NCBI GenBank assembly: GCA_964491015.1 | Contig: CAZBEY010000013.1 | Location: 1 to 35,169, forward strand | DNA: 35,169 nt | Source of the DNA: JADFRD01 sp964491015 | GTDB taxonomy: Bacteria > Fidelibacterota > Marinisomatia > Marinisomatales > TCS55 | Reading direction: 5' to 3' | Shown: in pieces, positions 23,944 through 31,758 of the stretch | Layout: each line of letters starts with the position of its first letter | How positions within the stretch are numbered: the first letter of the stretch is position 1 | Program-made: the position numbers and the translations under genes | Notes under the pieces: model-generated | Told to the model about the DNA's origin: nothing | The model's input: the letters and a program-made list of their open reading frames with translations, nothing else | Databases searched by the model: none

Positions 23944-25371
23944 TTAATATCGATATTCTTCCTTTTTAAAAGGTCCGTTTTTGTTAACACCGATATAATC
24001 TGCCTGTTCATCTGACAATTTTGTAAGGGTAACTCCCAATTTATTTAAATGCATGCGAGCAACTTCTTCATCTAATATCTTGGGTAGGAGATACACACCC
24101 GTCTCCGGTTTCTCTTTTGCTAAAGCTATTTGAGCCAAAACTTGGTTTGTAAATGAATTGGACATAACAAAACTTGGATGACCGGTCGCACAACCAAGAT
24201 TAACCAACCGACCTTCAGCCAAAATAAATATTTGATGATTATCCTCAAAAGTGTATCGATGTACTTGGGGTTTGATTTCCTCTTTTATAACTGACTGATA
24301 GTTATTCAGTTTACCTATTTGTATCTCATTATCAAAATGGCCAATATTACATACAATGGCCTGATCTTTCATTCCTTTCATATGTTCAAAAGTAATTATA
24401 TCCTTATTCCCCGTTGTAGTTACATAGATGTCAGCTTCTGAAAGAGCTTGTTCGACAGTGACAACTTTGTACCCTTCCATGGCTGCCTGTAAAGCACAAA
24501 TGGGATCAATTTCAGAAATGAGAACACGAGCGCCAAAGCCCCTCATAGATTGGGCGCATCCTTTTCCCACGTCTCCATAACCACAAACCATAACCACCTT
24601 ACCAGCAATCATTACATCTGTTGCACGCTTTATTCCATCAGCAAGCGATTCACGGCACCCGTATATATTATCGAATTTGGATTTCGTAACAGAATCATTG
24701 ACATTATAAGCGGGAAATAATAAAGTACCATTTCGTTCCATTTGTTCCAGACGATGGACCCCCGTTGTGGTCTCTTCAGAAACACCTATAATGTTTTCTG
24801 CAACTTTGTGCCAATGTCGGTTGTCCTTTTTCAAAACACGCCTAAGAAGTTTCTCAATTACGATTTCCTCTTCAATTTTTGTCTCAATGGGTGGAGCATC
24901 GCCGTGTTCGGAAACATAATTCTCCAAAACGTAACCTTTGTGAATCAACAAGGTGGCATCACCTCCGTCATCTACAATAAGATTCGGACCGTTATCATCG
25001 GGAAATGTTAATGCTTGCAAAGTACACCACCAGTATTCTTCCAATGTCTCCCCTTTCCATGCATACACAGGAATACCGCTGTCTGCAATGGCTGCGGCGG
25101 CATGATCTTGGGTGGAAAATATATTACAGGATGCCCAGCGAATATCAGCGCCCAATTCTTTTAATGTTTTAATCAATATTGCCGTTTCAATGGTCATGTG
25201 GAGTGATCCGGTTAATTTTAAACCGGCAAGTGGTTTTTCAACACGATACTTTTCTTTAGCGGTCATCAGTCCGGGCATTTCTTTTTCTGATATAGAAATT
25301 GCCTTATGTCCGGATTCTGCTAATTTGATGTCAGCAATTTTGTAGGGTAATTTTTCGCAAATATTATTCAC
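23944..25371 (-). CDS. ahcY: adenosylhomocysteinase (SAH hydrolase)
   Basis: A 475-aa NAD-dependent enzyme that splits S-adenosylhomocysteine into adenosine and homocysteine. Signatures: LTGSLHMTIETA (53-64), CNIFSTQDHAAAAIA, GVSEETTTGVHRL (196-208), NVNDSVTKSKFDN (223-235), the Rossmann loop VCGYGDVGKGCA (262-273), GHFDNEI, and the C-terminal K-rich end FKKEEYRY. It contains the extra segment near 150-190 seen in long bacterial forms. The start is GTG at 25371, supported by GGAG 5 nt upstream. It lies 17 nt after metK, forming a methyl-cycle pair that makes SAM and removes its inhibitory product. Confidence 0.98.
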   Translation of the reverse strand: MNNICEKLPYKIADIKLAESGHKAISISEKEMPGLMTAKEKYRVEKPLAGLKLTGSLHMTIETAILIKTLKELGADIRWASCNIFSTQDHAAAAIADSGIPVYAWKGETLEEYWWCTLQALTFPDDNGPNLIVDDGGDATLLIHKGYVLENYVSEHGDAPPIETKIEEEIVIEKLLRRVLKKDNRHWHKVAENIIGVSEETTTGVHRLEQMERNGTLLFPAYNVNDSVTKSKFDNIYGCRESLADGIKRATDVMIAGKVVMVCGYGDVGKGCAQSMRGFGARVLISEIDPICALQAAMEGYKVVTVEQALSEADIYVTTTGNKDIITFEHMKGMKDQAIVCNIGHFDNEIQIGKLNNYQSVIKEEIKPQVHRYTFEDNHQIFILAEGRLVNLGCATGHPSFVMSNSFTNQVLAQIALAKEKPETGVYLLPKILDEEVARMHLNKLGVTLTKLSDEQADYIGVNKNGPFKKEEYRY

Positions 25372-25388
25372 AGATTCTCCAATAATGA

Positions 25389-26570
25389 TTAAATATTGTT
25401 ATGTAACTCGTTCACCATATCCGTTTTTTCCCAAGTGAAATTATCATTCTCCCGACCAAAATGTCCGTATGCTGCTGTTTGGCGGTACCTTGGCTTTTTC
25501 AGGTCTAGGTGATTAATAATCGCTCGGGGCTTTAATGGAAAAATTTTCCGGACTTTTTTTGATAGAATATCGTCGTCTATTTTTCCGGTGCCAAAAGTTT
25601 TAATATAGAAAGATGTCGGTTCAGCAACGCCAATACTATAGGAAAATTGTGTCTCACATTTTTCAGCTAGTTCAGCTGCAACAACATTTTTTGCAATATA
25701 CCTTGCCATATAAGCAGCTGATCGATCTACTTTTGAAGGATCTTTTCCTGAAAATGCACCGCCGCCGTGAGGTGCATAACCGCCATAAGTATCAACAATA
25801 ATCTTACGCCCGGTTAAACCGGTATCGGCTGCCGGACCTCCGTACACGAATCTTCCGGTACCATTCACAATATAATCATTTTTGAAATTCAGGCCATATT
25901 CTTCTAAAATAGGTTTAATAATATTGTGGATTACTTCTGATTCTACAAATGCATGCTCATCAGCTTCCGATTGGTATTTTGATAACATATCTTCGTGCTG
26001 GGTTGCAATAACGACTTTAGAAACACACACAGGACCGGCGTGATTGTACTCCACACTCACTTGGGATTTACCATCCGGTCGAAGCCATGGCATTGTTCCA
26101 TCTTTACGAAGCTTGGCCAATCGTTCTGTTAAACGATGAGATAAATGGATGGGTAATGGCATCAATACAGGCGTCTCTTTGCATGCGTAACCAAACATGA
26201 GCCCTTGATCACCAGCTCCCTGTTCTTCAAATAATCCCTTTCCTTTGTCAACTCCCTGGGATATTTCAGGGCTTTGTGCATGCATGCTGGTAATGACTTT
26301 TACATCTTCATTATCCATGCCGTATGATGCATTCACATACCCGATATCTGTTAACACATCTTTTACAACACGTTCAACTTCAACAAAGCCTTTTGTTGTT
26401 ACTTCCCCGGACACAACAATCAATCCCGTTGTCGCAAGCGTTTCACACGCAACACGTGAGTCCGGATCTTTTACTAATAAATCATCCAAAATGGCATCGG
26501 AAATGGCATCACAGACTTTGTCTGGATGACCTTCCGTAACGGATTCAGATGTAAAAATATATTTACTCAT
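25389..26570 (-). CDS. metK: S-adenosylmethionine synthetase
   Basis: A 393-aa enzyme joining ATP and methionine to make SAM. Motifs: FTSESVTEGHPDKVCDAISDAILD (6-29), GAGDQGLMFGYA (116-127), GGPAADTGLTGRKIIVDTYGG and GGGAFSGKDPSKVDRSAAYMAR. Length is standard. It follows hpf after a 97-nt gap and precedes ahcY. No SAM riboswitch fits in the gap. Confidence 0.98.
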   Translation of the reverse strand: MSKYIFTSESVTEGHPDKVCDAISDAILDDLLVKDPDSRVACETLATTGLIVVSGEVTTKGFVEVERVVKDVLTDIGYVNASYGMDNEDVKVITSMHAQSPEISQGVDKGKGLFEEQGAGDQGLMFGYACKETPVLMPLPIHLSHRLTERLAKLRKDGTMPWLRPDGKSQVSVEYNHAGPVCVSKVVIATQHEDMLSKYQSEADEHAFVESEVIHNIIKPILEEYGLNFKNDYIVNGTGRFVYGGPAADTGLTGRKIIVDTYGGYAPHGGGAFSGKDPSKVDRSAAYMARYIAKNVVAAELAEKCETQFSYSIGVAEPTSFYIKTFGTGKIDDDILSKKVRKIFPLKPRAIINHLDLKKPRYRQTAAYGHFGRENDNFTWEKTDMVNELHNNI

Positions 26571-26608
26571 TATGGGATATTACCTTTTGAATTAGAAAGA
26601 AAATTTAC

Positions 26609-26632
26609 CTTTATTGGTAAATGCCTTCCAAA
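26609..26632 (-). terminator. possible weak terminator between hpf and metK
   Basis: On the minus strand ATTTACC, loop AATAAA, GGTAAAT is followed by TTTTCTTT. Seven pairs, mostly A-T, so only partial termination is expected. Confidence 0.4.
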
Positions 26633-26667
26633 CGTCTCTTGATCGGTTAAGAAATAAAATTCAAATA

Positions 26668-26955
26668 TTAATGGACGTTCAATTTTTCCTTTATTTTTTT
26701 TACTCGCAAAATCATTTTATCTACAGCGCGGTCAATAGATTTTGTAACATTATCTGTGGATTCTTTTACATGGAGTTTATGTGACGGTATTGAGAGATTC
26801 AATTCAGTCGTATATTCATTATTTTCATGCAGAAGAATAATCTGGCATTGTGTGGCGCGATTAAATACTTTATATATTCGCTGTACTTCTGTTTCCGCAT
26901 AACTTTTTAGATTATCAGGTGCATGAAAATGGCGTGCTGTAAACTCGATTACCAT
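26668..26955 (-). CDS. hpf: short ribosome hibernation promoting factor (HPF/RaiA family)
   Basis: A 95-aa protein of the short HPF type: FTARHFHAPDNLKSYAETEVQRIYKVF at the N-terminus, strands LNLSIPSHKLHVKESTDNV, and KSIDRAVDKMILRVKKIKEKL at the C-terminus with clustered lysines for rRNA contact. It binds the 30S decoding centre and inactivates ribosomes under stress. There is no long C-terminal dimerisation domain. AAAGGAG precedes the ATG. It starts 27 nt after pckA. Confidence 0.93.
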   Translation of the reverse strand: MVIEFTARHFHAPDNLKSYAETEVQRIYKVFNRATQCQIILLHENNEYTTELNLSIPSHKLHVKESTDNVTKSIDRAVDKMILRVKKIKEKLNVH

Positions 26956-26982
26956 TCGATCTCCTTTCTGTTGTTACGATGA

Positions 26983-28596
26983 TTAATTGTGACCCGCATT
27001 CTGAATAGCAGGGTCATTAATATTATACTGTGCAAAGTTTTTTTGAAACTTTTCCACTAATAATTTGGCTGATTGGTGATACTCATCAATGTTCTTCCAG
27101 GCATGAGCGGGTAAAAGAGAGGCATCTTCAATACCATCCAGTTGCTTGGGTATCTGTACACCAAAATAGTCATCTTCTATGCATTCTGCCGATTCAATAC
27201 TTCCATCAAGAATTTTGCGGATAATATTTCTGGTCATTGGGAGGCTGATTCGTTTAGCTCCGGAACTGGCGCTCGCGCCCACCCAACCCGTATTCACCAA
27301 ATAGCAAGGCACATTATGTTTCTTCATTTTTTCTCTAAGTAGTTCAGCATATTTTAATGGATGAAGTGTTAAAAAAGGACCTCCAAAACAGGGTGAGAAT
27401 GTTGCGACAGGTTCTGTTATTCCTCTCTCAGTCCCGGCAACTTTTGCCGTATAACCGCTAATGAAATGATACATAGCTTGATCAGGTGATAATTTCGAGA
27501 CTGGGGGAAGAACCCCATAGGCATCACATGTCAAAAAGATAATCGTTTTCGGATGACCGGACATCGATGGTTTTCCCTGTCCGAAAACGGAATTATTAAT
27601 ATAGTTCAAGGGATATGAAACGCGTGTATTTTCCGTTTTAGATCTATCCGAAAAATCTACAATTCTTGTTCTTTCATCATATACGACATTTTCCAGCAAC
27701 GCACCATGGCGGATTGCGTTAAAAATATCCGGTTCATGTTCCGGATTCAGGTCAATAACCTTGGCATAACAGCCACCTTCAAAATTAAAAATTCCATCGT
27801 CAGACCAACCGTGTTCGTCATCACCAATCAATGGTCTTTCCGGATCGGTACTCAAGGTCGTTTTCCCCGTACCGCTCAATCCAAAAAATAAAGCAGGATT
27901 CTCATATTGTTTATCTACATTCGCGGAACAATGCATAGCCAAAACACCCTTCAGCGGTAAATAATAATTCATCACTGAAAAAATGCCTTTTTTCATTTCA
28001 CCGCCATATTCCGTTCCTCCAATAATTGCAATCCGTTTACCTAAATGAAATATGATGAATGTTTTAGAATTCATACCATATTCTTCAAATTTCAGGTTAT
28101 AAACATCCGATGCATTAATGATGGTAAAATCCGGTTCAAAGCCATCTAATTCACCTTCTTCAGGACGAATAAACATATTGTGTGCGAAATGTGTTTGCCA
28201 TGCTTTTTTGGCGATCATTCTCACATTTAATCTATAATTGGGATCAGCACCGGCGAAGCCATCAAAAACATAATTATTTGAATCATCTGCATGGTTATAG
28301 TAATCCACTACTTTTGAGTATAATTCGTTAAAAATAGATTCATCCAATTTTAGATTTACCGGTCCCCACCAGAGATGCTTATTTGACGATTTTTCATCTA
28401 CAAAGTATTTATCTTTTGGAGACCGTCCGGTATACCGCCCCGTATCAACCATGACAGCACCATTCATGCCCATTTTACCTTCTTTATGTAAAATGATGTC
28501 TTCAATAATACTTTCAATCGGTAGGTTTCGAATAATCCTATTAACATTTGTCAGACCGATTGAATGTAACCCTAGTTCTTTCCCAGAAGTTGCCAT
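26983..28596 (-). CDS. pckA: phosphoenolpyruvate carboxykinase (ATP)
   Basis: A 537-aa enzyme converting oxaloacetate and ATP to phosphoenolpyruvate in gluconeogenesis. ATP-type signatures: GRYTGRSPKDK (53-63), IIGGTEYGGEMKK (191-203), the kinase loop FFGLSGTGKTTLSTD (237-251), and EGGCYAKVIDL. Length matches ATP-dependent PckA. AAGGAG precedes the ATG. It lies between a Xer recombinase and hpf in one transcription unit. Confidence 0.97.
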   Translation of the reverse strand: MATSGKELGLHSIGLTNVNRIIRNLPIESIIEDIILHKEGKMGMNGAVMVDTGRYTGRSPKDKYFVDEKSSNKHLWWGPVNLKLDESIFNELYSKVVDYYNHADDSNNYVFDGFAGADPNYRLNVRMIAKKAWQTHFAHNMFIRPEEGELDGFEPDFTIINASDVYNLKFEEYGMNSKTFIIFHLGKRIAIIGGTEYGGEMKKGIFSVMNYYLPLKGVLAMHCSANVDKQYENPALFFGLSGTGKTTLSTDPERPLIGDDEHGWSDDGIFNFEGGCYAKVIDLNPEHEPDIFNAIRHGALLENVVYDERTRIVDFSDRSKTENTRVSYPLNYINNSVFGQGKPSMSGHPKTIIFLTCDAYGVLPPVSKLSPDQAMYHFISGYTAKVAGTERGITEPVATFSPCFGGPFLTLHPLKYAELLREKMKKHNVPCYLVNTGWVGASASSGAKRISLPMTRNIIRKILDGSIESAECIEDDYFGVQIPKQLDGIEDASLLPAHAWKNIDEYHQSAKLLVEKFQKNFAQYNINDPAIQNAGHN

Positions 28597-28609
28597 GTTT
28601 TCTCCTTAC

Positions 28610-29518
28610 TTATTCACTATGAGGATGTGCCTGATTATAAATCTCTTTCATTTTTTCCGGTTGTATGTGTGTATAGATTTGGGTGGAAGATAAACTACTA
28701 TGCCCCAATAAATCTTTTAATGCTCTTATATCGGCTCCGCGCTCGAGCATATGTGTCGCAAATGAATGTCGTAATGTATGGGGACCGATGGATTTTCCTT
28801 CTGCTACTTGTTGGATATACTTTTTTACTCTCCGCTGAACTGTTCTAATTGATAGCCGTTTATTGTTTACGTTAACAAAACAAGGTTTGGAACTTTCTGC
28901 CGTTCGGATGTTGATTCCTCGTTTTTGCCAATAATGTTCCATTGAAATTTTGGCATAATTACCAAAAGGAATCAATCTCTCTTTCTGTCCTTTACCAAAA
29001 ACTCGTACCAAATGTTGATCAAACTGAAAATCTCCAAAGTTCAATCCAACAAGCTCACTCAAACGCATTCCGGTGCTATAAAATAATTCTAAAATTGCTT
29101 TATCACGACAACCGTTTATTGTACTCATGTCAGGAATATTCATCAGTTCACCAATCATTTTTTCACTGATAAATGCAGGCAATGATTTAGGCGTCTTCGG
29201 AGTTCTGACTTCTGCCGCCGGATTCACATCAATAATATTATTAGATAAAAGGTATTTGAAAAAAGACTTAATTGTCGCCAGCCTCCGAGCAACTGTTTTG
29301 CTGGCGAAACCAGATTCGAACTCTCGACCTAAAAAGTGTCTAATGGTTTGTTTGTCAACATTCTCAACCGACCATTCGGACTTGTTTAGATAGGATGTCA
29401 TAAATGAATGAAAACGACCGAGATCATGCAGGTACGATTTTATTGTATGGGCGGAATAGCCTTTTTCTTTTTCAACGTAGTTTTTGAAATCAGTTATATA
29501 AATATCCGATTTAGCCAT
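28610..29518 (-). CDS. xerC: tyrosine recombinase XerC/XerD
   Basis: A 302-aa protein of Xer length with the N-terminal SAM-like core-binding domain (FKNYVEKEKGYSAHTIKSYLHDL) and a catalytic domain with the full set: R152 (GMRLSEL), K176 (FGKGQKER), H247 and R250 (HTLRHSFATHML), H273 (LLGHSSLSSTQ) and Tyr282 (IYTH). Xer proteins resolve chromosome dimers at dif. No dif-like site was noticed here. XerC and XerD are not separable by eye. Its ATG overlaps the rluD stop by 8 nt. Confidence 0.93.
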   Translation of the reverse strand: MAKSDIYITDFKNYVEKEKGYSAHTIKSYLHDLGRFHSFMTSYLNKSEWSVENVDKQTIRHFLGREFESGFASKTVARRLATIKSFFKYLLSNNIIDVNPAAEVRTPKTPKSLPAFISEKMIGELMNIPDMSTINGCRDKAILELFYSTGMRLSELVGLNFGDFQFDQHLVRVFGKGQKERLIPFGNYAKISMEHYWQKRGINIRTAESSKPCFVNVNNKRLSIRTVQRRVKKYIQQVAEGKSIGPHTLRHSFATHMLERGADIRALKDLLGHSSLSSTQIYTHIQPEKMKEIYNQAHPHSE

Positions 29519-30482
29519 AATACTGTTTTAAATGATCTAACAGCGCTTGCATATCTGCAGGTATTTCCGCTTTAAATTTAATAACATTATCGGTTTCCGG
29601 ATGATGCAAAGAAATTTCTTTTGCATGAAGAGCGTGACGTCCTAATTGTTTTATCATGATTTTAAGATCTTTTTGAACTTCAGGTATAAAACCTTTTGTC
29701 CTGTTAAACCCTCCTTTGTATTTCATATCATGGACGATCGGATGGTGAACATATTGACAATGAACCCTGATTTGATGCGTTCGCCCTGTTTTTGGATAGA
29801 ATTCCACTAAACTCATATATCGAAAAGAATTTAGTACTCGATAATGTGTTTCAGCGCTCTTACCGTCTATATCAACTTGATAAGATGTTGGATCTTTCCT
29901 GTTGCGTTTGATGGGAAAATCAATAATGCCTTCATTTTCTTTCCATTCTCCCCAAGTCACGCCAATATACGTTTTTGATACTGACCTTTTTTGGAATTGA
30001 TCCGCAATGATACGATGAGCCTTGTTGGTCTTGGCTATTATCATAATTCCGGAAGTATCCTGGTCTAATCTATGTACAATTCCGGGTCTTAAGGGACCAT
30101 TTGCTGATGATAATTCATTGTAATAATATTTCAATCCGTGCACCAATGTTCCCGACGATTGACCGGATCCAGGGTGAACAATTAATCCAGATGGTTTATC
30201 AATGATGAGAATCAAATCATCTTCGTACACGATATTTAATGGAATCGGTTCAGGAAGAATTTCATTTAATTCAGAAACAGACTCCATTTTTTCGAAGGTA
30301 ATTTCATCTCCATTCTGAAGCGAATATCCCGTTTTAACAATTGAAGCATTCACTTTAACCAGGTGATCCCTGATCATTTTCTGAATTTTTGAGCGAGAGA
30401 GTTCTGGTAAAATGGAAACTAAAAAGTGATCCAGGCGCTGCTGATCATCACCTGAATACACTTTTTTATCTATTTTGTTCAT
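29511..30482 (-). CDS. rluD: RluA/RluD family 23S rRNA pseudouridine synthase
   Basis: A 323-aa protein from the ATG at 30482 (a GTG 3 nt earlier at 30485 is possible). An N-terminal S4 RNA-binding domain (RLDHFLVSILPELSRSKIQKMIRD) is followed by the synthase domain with DKPSGLIVHPG, GIVHRLDQDTSGIMIIAKT (catalytic Asp near residue 140), and GRTHQIRVHCQYVHHPIVHD. RluD modifies helix 69 of 23S rRNA; the exact target within the family is inferred. First gene of rluD-xerC-pckA-hpf. Confidence 0.93.
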   Translation of the reverse strand: MNKIDKKVYSGDDQQRLDHFLVSILPELSRSKIQKMIRDHLVKVNASIVKTGYSLQNGDEITFEKMESVSELNEILPEPIPLNIVYEDDLILIIDKPSGLIVHPGSGQSSGTLVHGLKYYYNELSSANGPLRPGIVHRLDQDTSGIMIIAKTNKAHRIIADQFQKRSVSKTYIGVTWGEWKENEGIIDFPIKRNRKDPTSYQVDIDGKSAETHYRVLNSFRYMSLVEFYPKTGRTHQIRVHCQYVHHPIVHDMKYKGGFNRTKGFIPEVQKDLKIMIKQLGRHALHAKEISLHHPETDNVIKFKAEIPADMQALLDHLKQYYG

Positions 30483-30485
30483 CAC

Positions 30486-30822
30486 AATATCACGCCTAAA
30501 AGGTTTAAAATGTCCATGATAAAATATTTGACATTACCATGCATACAAACTTTCCCTCTTCAATTACCCCTTCCTTTAGGGTGGGGGTCTTCAGGCGAGA
30601 AAGAACGGGGGCTTCCCGCCTGCCCCATTTGAAATATAGTTTAGGTGGCGGGCAGGTAGCCAAATTATTCATGAAACCGGTATTTTTTCATAAACGCATC
30701 ATCCTCTTCAGAAAAAGGATTTCTTTTATGGTGATAAGCCAATAAAAAATTTCACTTCTATATCCTTCCACTTCAATTTATTATTTTGGGTACGCATTAT
30801 TGTGATTAATTATTTTTAATAT
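30486..30822. other. 337-bp gene-free stretch with GC-rich inverted segments
   Basis: No gene supported. It contains a 9-bp hairpin with one mismatch (ACCCCTTCC-TTTA-GGGTGGGGGT, 30566-30588) and CCCGCC (30615-30620) opposite GGCGGG (30647-30652). A 68-codon plus-strand frame runs through these and is probably a translated repeat. It separates lspA from rluD on the minus strand. Confidence 0.5.
30566..30656. repeat. GC-rich palindromic repeat cluster
   Basis: A hairpin at 30566-30588 is followed by TTCAGGCG and the CCCGCC/GGCGGG pair (30615-30652). GGCGGGCAGG here and GGCGGGCGG at 14200, and TTCAGGCG at both places, suggest a shared origin. Confidence 0.4.
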
Positions 30823-31296
30823 TCAAGAAGCGGTTTTGGTCTGAAGTTTGGGTTGAATAAAAAATGAAAAGTATAGGAAAATAGACATTCCTACAGTCAC
30901 TGCTGAGTCAGCTATATTAAAAATGTACCAATGGTAATCTCTAACCATAAAATCTAAAAAATCCACGACTTCACCGAAAAATATTCTATCGATGAGATTC
31001 CCAATCGCACCACCCAAAATCATGGATAATGATAATCTGATAAGTATATGATTATCCTTTTCATTCCAGAGGTACCAAAAAAGTAAACCTGACAGTAATA
31101 TCGACAGTCCCGTAAAAATATATAGTCCTCCTGGAAAATTTATTCCAAAAGCCATTCCATCATTTGTAACGTAAGTTAGATGAAAAAAATTTGGTATCAC
31201 CGAAATTGATTCGTAGAGCGATAAACTTGACCGTATCAACGCTTTACTGATTTGATCCAGGATCACGACTATAACGCTCACCTGAAGTATTTTCAT
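30823..31296 (-). CDS. lspA: lipoprotein signal peptidase (signal peptidase II)
   Basis: A 157-aa inner-membrane aspartyl protease with four helices. Motifs: VILDQISKALI (14-24), FFHLTYVTNDGMAFGI, GGAIGNLIDRIFFGEVVDFLDF and WYIFNIADSAVTVG; the Asp in NLIDR and in NIADS are the catalytic pair. It cleaves prolipoproteins before the lipidated Cys, so its substrates should include the lipoprotein at 20.9-23.8 kb. It follows the DksA-like gene by 57 nt in the ileS unit. Confidence 0.96.
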   Translation of the reverse strand: MKILQVSVIVVILDQISKALIRSSLSLYESISVIPNFFHLTYVTNDGMAFGINFPGGLYIFTGLSILLSGLLFWYLWNEKDNHILIRLSLSMILGGAIGNLIDRIFFGEVVDFLDFMVRDYHWYIFNIADSAVTVGMSIFLYFSFFIQPKLQTKTAS

Positions 31297-31353
31297 TTTA
31301 AGAATTCTTTGAAAACCCTGTTTCGTGAATTAACAAGTTTATCAAAGGGATCG

Positions 31354-31746
31354 TTAAACTAAGTTAAGCTTATCTTTTGTTTTACATTCAACGCATTTTG
31401 AGGCGTTTGGAACTTCTAACATACGTTCTTCCGGAATTAATTCGCCGCAAATGTTACAAACACCAAATTCTTCTTTATCAATACGCTCTAGCGCCAAGGA
31501 AAGATTATTGTAATAATCACTCTCACGGCTCATCAGCATATAATTCTTTTCTTTTTCAAAGGAATCTGAACCGGCATCAGCCATATGTACACTATAGACT
31601 GAATCTTGTGATAAGCCTGCTTTTGGGTTTCCTTTGTCTAATAAACCTTCTTTCAGTTTATCCATATCTCTGGTGACTTCATCCATTTTCATTAATATAG
31701 ACTTACGAAATTTATTCAATGTTACTTTTTTATATTTTTTAGCCAT
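31354..31746 (-). CDS. TraR/DksA-family zinc-finger regulator
   Basis: A 130-aa protein: an N-terminal coiled coil (about 10-90) and a C-terminal zinc finger with C97, C100, C118 and C121 (VCNICG ... KCVECK), the TraR/DksA layout. The coiled-coil tip region reads DAGSDSFEKEK, close to but not the DksA DxxDxA motif, so an RNA-polymerase secondary-channel role is likely but target promoters are unknown. AAAGGAA precedes the ATG. It lies 12 nt after ileS and before lspA. Confidence 0.9.
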   Translation of the reverse strand: MAKKYKKVTLNKFRKSILMKMDEVTRDMDKLKEGLLDKGNPKAGLSQDSVYSVHMADAGSDSFEKEKNYMLMSRESDYYNNLSLALERIDKEEFGVCNICGELIPEERMLEVPNASKCVECKTKDKLNLV

Positions 31747-31758
31747 GATAATTCCTTT

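Noticed and set aside
26571..26667. SAM riboswitch upstream of metK
   Set aside because: The gap is only 97 nt and holds one short A-T hairpin; none of the conserved SAM-aptamer cores is visible.
30539..30745. 68-codon plus-strand frame in the lspA-rluD gap
   Set aside because: It runs through GC-rich palindromic segments and its translation (ITPSFRVGVFRR...) looks like a translated repeat, with no ribosome-binding site.
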